From JAJEAD01 sp964420925 (GTDB taxonomy: Bacteria; Pseudomonadota; Gammaproteobacteria; HK1), in the NCBI GenBank assembly GCA_964420925.1, contig CAYQVB010000074.1, positions 1-40,989 of the forward strand: a stretch of 40,989 nucleotides of DNA. Direction: 5' to 3'. Of the stretch, positions 15,700 through 22,431 are shown piece by piece. The notes beneath the pieces were generated by a model. It was given only the letters and a program-made list of their open reading frames with translations. It did not search any database and was not told where the DNA came from. The position numbers were made by a program, and so were the translations under genes. Numbering within the stretch: the first letter of the stretch is position 1; each line of letters opens with the position of its first letter.

Positions 15700-16823
15700 G
15701 ACGAGATCTCGCATTCGCCGCCCGGCGGCGCCCAGTCGAGCCTCTCCCGCAGGAGGGCGTGGAAGTGCGCGATGCAGCTCTCGTCCGGACCCTCGCCGCC
15801 GTCCCCGATCACCAGGCGCTGTTCGCTCACCTGCCGCTCGAGCCCGCGCTGCACCGACTCGCAAAGCGCAATGTCCTCGTCGATGACCGCACGGCTGAAG
15901 GTGCGGCTCTCCACGCGCTCGGCATCGGACACCCTGCTGTTGAAAAAGCGCCGGAAGCGGGTGCGGGTGCGCTGCGGGCCGAGCGGATGCACCTCGGTCG
16001 TGGAAAAGCCTTCCGAACCGGGCCAGACCGAAACGTAGAGGTTCGGGAAGAGAAAGTTGAATCGCGCCGCGCGCATGCCGCTCTCGTCGGCGCCCCGGCG
16101 CGTCGCCTCGCCGAGCGCCGTGCTTGCTGCCGATTCGACGGTGCGCTGCGGAACCTGCTGGGTGCTCCACCACCGGCCCGTCCATTGCCGGTACCGGGAA
16201 AGCTCCAGGGAATCGGCGAGCCCCGGATGCGCAAAGCGGCAGTGGTAGCACTCGAGTGAGTTCTCGACGACGACCTTCCAGTTCGCCTCCATCTCGAAGC
16301 TCACTTCGTCGGTGGTGCCGTTCTCGGCGACGGAGGAGAGATTCACGCGCGAGTCGATATCCTTGAAGATATCTTCGAAGTAGCGATGGAGCGCCTCGAC
16401 CTGCCGGTCGCTGCACACGAAGACGAAGGGACCCCAGGTCTCGACCCGCAGCTCCCGAAGTCGAATCCCTTCCGGTATCTCCCGTACCCCGGGCGCCTTG
16501 TCCAGCGCCCCGTCCAGCCGGTAGGTCCAGGCGTGATAGGGGCAACGTAACTCGGATGTCACCCCCGAGCCCGCGGCGACTTCCGCGCCCCGGTGCCGGC
16601 ACACGTTGTGGAAAGCGCGGCGGCGCTCTCCGTCGTGTACGACGAGAACGCTGTCTCCACCGACACTCGCCACCGTGTACGCACCGGGCCGATCGACTTC
16701 GCGCACGAGGCAGGCGAAACCCCAGGAACGGCGAAAGAGGTGCTCCCGTTCCTGCGCGAAAGCATCCGGATCGCAGTACGTCCACGTCGGGATGCCGGAG
16801 GGTGCAATCCTGCCGGGCCGCAT
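15696..16823 (-). CDS. Rieske non-heme iron oxygenase, alpha subunit (quaternary-amine/carnitine oxygenase-like)
   Basis: A 375-residue oxygenase subunit. The N-terminal Rieske domain carries CRHRG (Cys75, His77) and CPYHAW (Cys94, His97), the full [2Fe-2S] ligand set. The catalytic domain has ENSLECYHCRFAHP at about 187-200, giving mononuclear iron ligands His194 and His199, with a later Asp in the DEDIALCE segment. The residue linking the two metal centres is Glu191, where most Rieske oxygenases have Asp. Glu at this place is described for carnitine oxygenase CntA. The enzyme needs an electron-transfer reductase, and none is encoded in this window. The ATG at 16823 follows a GGGAAGGG-type site, 11 bp after the ammonium channel gene. 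Expected chemistry is hydroxylation or oxidative N-dealkylation. The substrate is inferred only. Confidence 0.88.
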   Translation of the reverse strand: MRPGRIAPSGIPTWTYCDPDAFAQEREHLFRRSWGFACLVREVDRPGAYTVASVGGDSVLVVHDGERRRAFHNVCRHRGAEVAAGSGVTSELRCPYHAWTYRLDGALDKAPGVREIPEGIRLRELRVETWGPFVFVCSDRQVEALHRYFEDIFKDIDSRVNLSSVAENGTTDEVSFEMEANWKVVVENSLECYHCRFAHPGLADSLELSRYRQWTGRWWSTQQVPQRTVESAASTALGEATRRGADESGMRAARFNFLFPNLYVSVWPGSEGFSTTEVHPLGPQRTRTRFRRFFNSRVSDAERVESRTFSRAVIDEDIALCESVQRGLERQVSEQRLVIGDGGEGPDESCIAHFHALLRERLDWAPPGGECEISS

Positions 16824-16834
16824 CACCCTTCCCG

Positions 16835-18223
16835 TCAGATGATGTAGCCGCGTTCGTCGTGCAACGCCAAATCGAGACCCTCCTCCTCCTGCTGCGCGCT
16901 GACTCGCAGGCCCATGATCGCGTCGAGCAGAATCAGGGTGGTGCAAGTGATGACGAACGTGTAGGTAATCGTCGCGAGCACCCCGATGCCCTGAGACAAG
17001 AGCTGGTCTCCGATCGAGACATTGCCTTCACCGAACCCGATGCCGCCGAACTGCGTTGCGCAGAATACACCGGTCAGCAATGCGCCGACGATACCGCTGA
17101 TGCAGTGGATGCCGAATACGTCGAGGGAGTCGTCGTAGCCCAGCACCCCCTTCAGCACCGTCGAGATGAAGAAGCACATGAAGCCGGACACCATGCCGAT
17201 GATGAGCGCGCTCATCGGTCCGACGGACCCCGAGGCAGGGGTGATCGCGACGAGCCCGGCGATGGCGCCCGATGCAATCCCGAGCACGGTCGGTTTGCCG
17301 TGGCGAATCCACTCCAGGAACATCCAGCTCAGCGCGCCCGCCGCGGCGGAGAACTGGGTGACCGCCACCGCCATGCCTGCCGTACCGTCCGCGGCCAATC
17401 CGGAGCCCGCGTTGAACCCGAACCAGCCGACCCAGAGCATGGCGGCCCCGACGATCGTGTAGGTGAGGTTGTTCGGGGGCATCGGTGTCTTGGGATACCC
17501 CTTGCGCGGTCCGAGCACCAGCGCGGCGGCGAGACCCGCGATTCCGGCGTTGATGTGGACCACCGTCCCGCCCGCGAAATCGATGATGCCGAGCCTGCCG
17601 AGCCATCCTCCCCCCCAGACCCAGTAGCAGATCGGTGCGTAGCACAGAGTGACCCAGAGCGCCATGAACACGAGCAGCGCGGAGAACTTCATCCGCTCGG
17701 CAAATGCGCCCACGATCAGAGCCGGGGTGATGATGGCGAACGTCATCTGGTACATCATGAACACGGTCTCGGGAATCGTGCCGATCGTCGCATCCACGCC
17801 AACGCCGCTCAGGAACGCCTTGCCGAACCCGCCGATGAGGGCGTTGCCTTCGTCGAACGCGAGACTGTAGCCGTAGATGGCCCAAAGAACCGCCACCAGA
17901 CTCGCGGTGGCGAAGCACTGCATGAACATCGAAAGGACGTTCTTGCGTCGGACCATTCCCGCGTAGAAGAGCGACAAGCCGGGAATGGTCATGAACAGGA
18001 CCAGAGCGGTGGCGGTAATCATCCATGCGGTATCGCCGGAGTCGATCTCGTCGGCGAGCGCAATCACCGGTGCGGCAAGCAGCGCTCCCCCCGCCCCGAG
18101 TCGTTGCGCGAGCGATGATCCCCCCGGCGCCTCGTTCCGCGCACTGGTGTTCGGACGAGGGGAGTTCCGGGGGCCGGGTCCACGAGCTGCAATCGCGTCG
18201 ATCATCGTGTTCTCGCTTGCCAT
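16835..18223 (-). CDS. amt: Ammonium transporter
   Basis: A 462-residue Amt/MEP/Rh channel with 11 predicted membrane segments. Family landmarks include FYAGMVRRKN near 85-94, MYQMTFAIITPALIVGAFAERMKF, FAGGTVVHINAGIAGLAAALVLGPRKGY and FGIHCISGIVGALLTG, which carry the twin-His pore positions (VVHI and GIHC). The C-terminus ends in DERGYII, as in channels regulated by GlnK binding, but no glnK is adjacent. The ATG at 18223 has a GGAGG nine bases upstream. This gives about 40 polar, Pro/Arg/Ser-rich residues before a hydrophobic signal segment ending ALADE near 58. A shorter start inside that segment is possible. It is the first gene of the tight amt-oxygenase-amidohydrolase-aminotransferase-BKACE run, which ties it to nitrogen release or scavenging. 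Confidence 0.93.
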   Translation of the reverse strand: MASENTMIDAIAARGPGPRNSPRPNTSARNEAPGGSSLAQRLGAGGALLAAPVIALADEIDSGDTAWMITATALVLFMTIPGLSLFYAGMVRRKNVLSMFMQCFATASLVAVLWAIYGYSLAFDEGNALIGGFGKAFLSGVGVDATIGTIPETVFMMYQMTFAIITPALIVGAFAERMKFSALLVFMALWVTLCYAPICYWVWGGGWLGRLGIIDFAGGTVVHINAGIAGLAAALVLGPRKGYPKTPMPPNNLTYTIVGAAMLWVGWFGFNAGSGLAADGTAGMAVAVTQFSAAAGALSWMFLEWIRHGKPTVLGIASGAIAGLVAITPASGSVGPMSALIIGMVSGFMCFFISTVLKGVLGYDDSLDVFGIHCISGIVGALLTGVFCATQFGGIGFGEGNVSIGDQLLSQGIGVLATITYTFVITCTTLILLDAIMGLRVSAQQEEEGLDLALHDERGYII

Positions 18224-18415
18224 CGAGACAACACCTCCGGGGTTTCGTCGCTACGATGCTTCCCATTGCTCCATGGCCTGTCCGGGACCGATCGGGATGA
18301 CGGGCAGATGCTCGTATACCGGCGGACGTTGACCATGGCTCCCTTTTTTTGCCCCGTGCCGAGGCTCGGATGAGCGGCAGCCGGAACTACACACCACCCA
18401 GACGCAAGCGGCTGC

Positions 18416-20203
18416 TCAGCTTTCCGGGTACGCGGTCCATCCCCGCGTCCAGCTCTCTTTGTCGCCGTAACGCACGGCGCCGTAGTAGCTCCCGCTCTGA
18501 TCCCAGAACTCATCGTTCTTGGGAGGCTGCCAGTCGCTTCCCGCGCCGATGTAGGCCCCGACGGGCGCGAAGTCCGGCTCGGTCAGGCTGAAGGCCCGGG
18601 ACCCGAATGCCGCCGGCGCGTCAAGAAGAATGTCGGGTGCAATCCGCGAAAAGTAGAGCAGCTCGTCGAATCCGCCGTCATCGTCGCCCTCACCAAGCTC
18701 TTCCCGGAAGAAGGTCTGGCCGTCGGGTCCTATCGTGGACATGGCAATGCTGCCGAAGGAGAGCATGCGGGAAGCAATGCGCTCGACAGTGAGCTCGCCT
18801 CGCAGGTCGATCGACTCGTGAGGAAAGCCGGCGATCAGAAAGTTGCGAAACTCGCCGCCCGACCCGTGCCGTATGACCATTGCGCGCTGACTGCGATTCG
18901 GGTTGCGCGAACCCACCATGGTCACGTTATAGATGCGCGGCCGGGAGACGGGCTTCGCCTCGGGCTCGTCCTTCCAGTTGTCACCTTCGAAGCCGGCGTC
19001 GCCCATATCCGGATGCTGTTGAACGATCAGGAACTGGGCTCTCCCGGTCCAGCCCATGTCCCAGTCGAAGGCATCGTCCCGGGCGTGACTGACGATGACA
19101 TACCTGAGATCGACGCTGCCTCCGAATATCTCCACGCCGTCGTCGTGGGCACGATGCACCTGGACGTGACGAATGATCGTATCCGCGCCACACCCCCCGA
19201 GCGTCAGGCCATTGAGCTCGTTGTCCTGCCCGATCTCATAGCCGGCAAACTCGACGCGAACGAACTCCAGGAGGCCGCAATTCGAAGCCGGGTCGTTGCC
19301 GCCAAAGACGCCCCTCGAGTCGTCCGGCGGGATCCCCTCGATGTTGGCTCGACCGCGGTTGATCGGCGCACTTCCGAGCAGCACCACTCCGCCCCAATCG
19401 CCGCTCGTCCGCGCCCCCGCAGCTTTTGCGCTGGTGAACACGATCGGTTCGACCACGGTGCCTCGCGCGTGCACCGACGCATCACGGGTCACGACCAACG
19501 CCGCGCCCGGTCCGCCCAACACGGTCACCCCCGGCTCGATGACGAGGCGCGCCCCAGCGTCCACGAACACGAGCCCGTCGAGAAGATAGGTGCGTCCTGC
19601 TCTCCACGTTGTCGACTCCACTACGGACTGCGGGACGACCTCGGCATCCGCCTCATCGGTCTTGATCGATGTCTTGTGCGAGCTCGTCGCCCCTCCGGTC
19701 TCCGCGGAATCACCGGCTTCGAATCCCGTCGACAGATAGAACCCGAACGCGGCGATCAGCGCCACCGTCGCCACCACCGCCACCACTACCGGCGCCTTGC
19801 CTTTCCTGACCCGCCCGCCTCTCAGCGTGCCCGACCAGCGCTCATCGTCCGGTGCCGGGGACGAGCGGTCGGCATGCGTGTCGAATGCGCCGGCAACCTC
19901 CTCGCTCGCCGAGTCGAGCCATTTCAGAAGGGCGTCCGGCGACATGAGCTCGCGGCGCTCGCTCACCCGCACGGAAGAATATCCGAACTTGACCTGCTCA
20001 CACTCCGACAACAGGAACAACGCCTCGAGCGGGCCGTGACCTTCGCAGTGCACGTAGATCAGCCTTCCCTCGGACAGCCGCAGAGTAATTGTCTCCTGCT
20101 GCGGCTCAGTGATGATCTTGAGCACCACGTTTTCCCGACGCCGCACCGAGCCTCTGAGCCAGTCGATGAGTTCCGATCTCGGGACGAAGCTCTTGGTGGT
20201 CAC
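18416..20203 (-). CDS. Membrane-anchored right-handed beta-helix protein with cytoplasmic PATAN/DUF4388-like domain
   Basis: A 595-residue protein whose parts are rarely joined. Residues ~1-98 resemble a DUF4388/PATAN module (SEGRLIYVHCEGHGPLEALFLL region near 44-66, typical of two-component output proteins). A Ser/Asp/Arg linker follows, then one strong membrane helix at about 138-158. Residues ~200-560 belong to the secreted parallel beta-helix family: WGGVVLLGSAPIN, VRVEFAGYEIGQDNELNG, HRAHDDGVEIFGG, DAFDWDMGWTG, and the C-terminal YIGAGSDW and WTRGWTAYPES. The fold implies a large periplasmic or surface domain, with the PATAN-like part in the cytosol. The start is GTG at 20203, without an obvious ribosome site. 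It is separated from amt by 192 bp and from the upstream binding-protein gene by ~0.8 kb, so it may be its own transcript. Its function is unknown. Confidence 0.72.
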   Translation of the reverse strand: MTTKSFVPRSELIDWLRGSVRRRENVVLKIITEPQQETITLRLSEGRLIYVHCEGHGPLEALFLLSECEQVKFGYSSVRVSERRELMSPDALLKWLDSASEEVAGAFDTHADRSSPAPDDERWSGTLRGGRVRKGKAPVVVAVVATVALIAAFGFYLSTGFEAGDSAETGGATSSHKTSIKTDEADAEVVPQSVVESTTWRAGRTYLLDGLVFVDAGARLVIEPGVTVLGGPGAALVVTRDASVHARGTVVEPIVFTSAKAAGARTSGDWGGVVLLGSAPINRGRANIEGIPPDDSRGVFGGNDPASNCGLLEFVRVEFAGYEIGQDNELNGLTLGGCGADTIIRHVQVHRAHDDGVEIFGGSVDLRYVIVSHARDDAFDWDMGWTGRAQFLIVQQHPDMGDAGFEGDNWKDEPEAKPVSRPRIYNVTMVGSRNPNRSQRAMVIRHGSGGEFRNFLIAGFPHESIDLRGELTVERIASRMLSFGSIAMSTIGPDGQTFFREELGEGDDDGGFDELLYFSRIAPDILLDAPAAFGSRAFSLTEPDFAPVGAYIGAGSDWQPPKNDEFWDQSGSYYGAVRYGDKESWTRGWTAYPES

Positions 20204-20610
20204 GGGGGGTAAATCTCTATCGCCGAGGGCTCACGACGCCAGCCGTCCAGGTTCCGGCAATCCTGAATCCTTCAGCCCGGAAACCCGCCTGGAAGGATCG
20301 ACAAGGACTTCTCCCCTTCGTACCGCCGTTGGGCGATCCGGCAACTGCGTCGAGTGTCGAACAGACAACCTCGTTGGCAAAGTGCACTGGGGAACATATC
20401 GAATCCCACAATCCGGGAAGGCGCCGGGCAACTTGATGAAGCTACGGAGACCACATCCCTTCAAACGTTGAAGCAACGCCGTATTTTGTTCAACCCTTAT
20501 CATGGAAGACATAATATGTACATTGGTTTTGCTTATGGGACGAGGATGGCATCCATGTTCATACCGAAACAATCGCGAAATGCCAAAAGGCGAAGACGGG
20601 CTCGACTGCA

Positions 20611-20636
20611 TTGATCATCGTTTCCGGAATGATCAA
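20611..20636. promoter_or_regulatory. Operator-like perfect inverted repeat
   Basis: TTGATCAT (20611-20618) and ATGATCAA (20629-20636) are perfect 8-base inverted repeats with a 10-base spacer. The 18-base centre-to-centre distance is just under two helical turns, which fits a dimeric regulator site. It lies about 410 bp upstream of the beta-helix gene start on the minus strand, next to an AT-rich island. No regulator gene is adjacent. Confidence 0.4.
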
Positions 20637-20920
20637 ACAATCAGCTTTCGAGTGACATCGATGCTCTCGACAGATCATTCATGTCGGCATCGAAGGGCCG
20701 GATCGGATACCGCCCCGACGATGCGCGGGGCGACTCATCGCACTCCCGGTGCGGCAGAGGAGCGGAGCTGGGCCAACCCCCCGGGTCAGCCGCAGGTTGC
20801 CAGCGACGGGTCCAGGGGAGAGCGGTCGATTCTCACCGAGGCGGCCGGGCCGGATTCGTTACCGACATGCCGCACAAGGCGAGAACCGCCGGCCCCCTGG
20901 GGCGACAGGTGCCGCCCCCG

Positions 20921-20968
20921 GCCGCCAGTTTTCACCGGCTTCGCGGCTGCGGGCGCGAATCTGGCGGC
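20921..20968. terminator. Hairpin 3' of the binding-protein gene, related to the one at 3854-3903
   Basis: The arms GCCGCCAG (20921-20928) and CTGGCGGC (20961-20968) are perfect and enclose a 32-base loop. The loop contains TTTCACCG and CGGCTGCGGG followed by GCGAATC, and these also occur, in order, in the hairpin after slmA. Both hairpins sit about 20-30 bp past the stop of a minus-strand gene, so a terminator or 3'-end stabiliser is the likely role. Confidence 0.45.
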
Positions 20969-20996
20969 TGGAGCCCGGCGGCCGGAATGTTCCCGC

Positions 20997-22133
20997 CTAC
21001 TGCGCGATGAACTCCTGGAAGCGATCGTTCATCACATCGTGAAGCGTGCGACTCGGATCGTCCGCGGAGGGCTGGTACCAGAAGAAGATGTCGTAGCGGA
21101 AGACGATGTCGTTCGGTACCCCGCCGAGCTCCGGCACGTCGACCCGGGAGGTGGACCAGCGCTTCGCCTTCTCCTTGTCCGCCGCCTCGAACACCGCGAC
21201 GGAGGGTATGGGTTGACGCCAGGCCTCGCCGATCCTCGCCCCCACCTCGGGCTCGAAGCGAAACGCGATGGAGGCCATCGACGCTTCCTTGTTCGGTGCG
21301 TCCCTGGGCACTGCGAGGTAGTCGGTATGGGTGAGCGCATCCTGCATGGTGTACGCCACCGCGAAGCCCTCGTCGAGGAGATTCTCGATGCGTGAGTTGG
21401 ACATCAGCACCATGGTCGCCTCGCCGCTGGTGAGGAGGCGCTGCGCCTCGGTGCCGCTGGTCCACCAATTGGCGATGTGTGGCTTGATTTCGGCGAGCTT
21501 CGCAAAGCCTCGCTCGAAGTCAATCGGGTACATGTCCTCTCTCGACACCCCATCGGCGAGCAACGCCGCTTCCATGTTCTCCATTGCCGTGTAGCCGGGC
21601 ATCGCGCGCCCGCCGGGAAACTTCTCCACGTCCCAGAAGTCGACCCAGTTCCTGGGCTGGGGCCCGCCGTCCGGGAACGCCTCCAGGCTGTATGCGAGCA
21701 CCATCGGCACTTCGGCATAGGCCACCGCATACTCGAGCTTGTGCTCGTCGAGCATCCCGTCGAGAGTCTCCTGCGGAAACACCGAGTAGTCGATCGGCTC
21801 GAGACAGCACTCCGCGTACAGGTGGTAGTTGGACGCGAACACCGAGTACTGGTCGATCTCGACCCGTCCCATCTCCACCTGGGTGCGAACCTGCTCGTAA
21901 ATGTCCGAGGTCCAGGGGATCTCCTTGACCTCGACGCCGGTCAGCTCGCTGAAGGGATCCCAGCAATGCTCGAACTCCGCCGCCGAGAAGGATCCTCCAT
22001 AACCGATGTTGATGATCTCGCCCTTCAGGTCCCACTCCATCCACGGTCGATGGGAATCCGCCTGCGCGGCGCTTCCGACCATGCCGATGGAAAACGCGAG
22101 TGCAACTGCCTTGAAGCTCTTCCCCGGATGCAT
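20997..22133 (-). CDS. ABC transporter periplasmic substrate-binding protein (PotD/PotF-like)
   Basis: A 378-residue secreted binding protein. A Sec signal peptide covers about residues 1-25 (hydrophobic LALAFSIGMVGSAAQA). The mature part starts with a lobe containing INIGYGGSFSAAEFEHCWDPF and continues with the polyamine/opine-type pattern of acidic and aromatic ligand-site residues, such as WTSGTEAQRLLTSGEA near 245-260. A Cys pair, ECCLEP near 108-113, may form a disulfide. The ATG at 22133 follows GGAGGAG at good spacing. It belongs with the fused permease and ATPase upstream, 298 bp away. That distance and its own strong ribosome site allow separate expression. PotD-like proteins bind putrescine, spermidine and many other organic cations or acids, so the ligand here is open. 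Confidence 0.87.
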   Translation of the reverse strand: MHPGKSFKAVALAFSIGMVGSAAQADSHRPWMEWDLKGEIINIGYGGSFSAAEFEHCWDPFSELTGVEVKEIPWTSDIYEQVRTQVEMGRVEIDQYSVFASNYHLYAECCLEPIDYSVFPQETLDGMLDEHKLEYAVAYAEVPMVLAYSLEAFPDGGPQPRNWVDFWDVEKFPGGRAMPGYTAMENMEAALLADGVSREDMYPIDFERGFAKLAEIKPHIANWWTSGTEAQRLLTSGEATMVLMSNSRIENLLDEGFAVAYTMQDALTHTDYLAVPRDAPNKEASMASIAFRFEPEVGARIGEAWRQPIPSVAVFEAADKEKAKRWSTSRVDVPELGGVPNDIVFRYDIFFWYQPSADDPSRTLHDVMNDRFQEFIAQ

Positions 22134-22399
22134 GTCATCTCCTCCGTTGTGTCAGCCGTCGACGCTCGGCCCCTGCCCTGCTTCGCAGTGCAATGGCCGG
22201 TGCCCCACACAGCACTCGTTCCGGTTGCGAGACGAGTGCGAGCGCGCTCGGAGCCTATCACCCGCGATCACCAGTGACAACGAAACCTGCGCCCCCGGTT
22301 CTTCCTCCGATTGTCCGGAATGCCCGGGAAGTCAACAGGTTACTTGCCGCCCCAGGAAGAACTGGACAGCGCGCGGGCGAAACGACCCGGGCATCGCTC

Positions 22400-22420
22400 G
22401 GCGCCGGCGCGGTCGGCGCC
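22400..22420 (-). terminator. Short GC hairpin 3' of the permease gene
   Basis: GGCGCCG (22400-22406) and CGGCGCC (22414-22420) are perfect 7-base arms around a 7-base loop, 11 bp past the permease stop. No U-run follows. It could attenuate transcription before the binding-protein gene. The rest of the 298 bp gap (22134-22431) shows no gene. Confidence 0.35.
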
Positions 22421-22431
22421 CCCGGTCCCCG

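Larger units (their letters stand above)
20204..20996. other. 793 bp non-coding gap with an AT-rich island
   Basis: This is the longest gene-free stretch. Short open frames here on both strands look like chance translations: Arg/Ser-rich, no motif, no good ribosome site. Bases 20461-20580 are only about 41% GC by hand count (49 of 120), well below the surroundings, and include ATAATATGTACA. Three structures stand out: an imperfect repeat GTTGAA...TTCAAC near 20467-20493, a perfect inverted repeat at 20611-20636, and the hairpin at 20921-20968. The plus-strand segment 20385-20452 loosely resembles the 3' half of a cobalamin riboswitch. The gap probably holds the promoter region of the minus-strand beta-helix gene. 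Confidence 0.5.

Noticed and set aside
20221..20460. c-di-GMP (GEMM) riboswitch upstream of the PATAN-like protein gene
   Set aside because: GCAAAG- and GAAGCTACGG-like pieces occur, but on the wrong strand for the gene and without the paired GGCAAACC block or P1 closing stem.
20354..21395. Plus-strand frames in the 793 bp gap and under the binding-protein gene
   Set aside because: Arg/Ser-rich translations with no motif or ribosome site; the second runs opposite a clear binding-protein gene.
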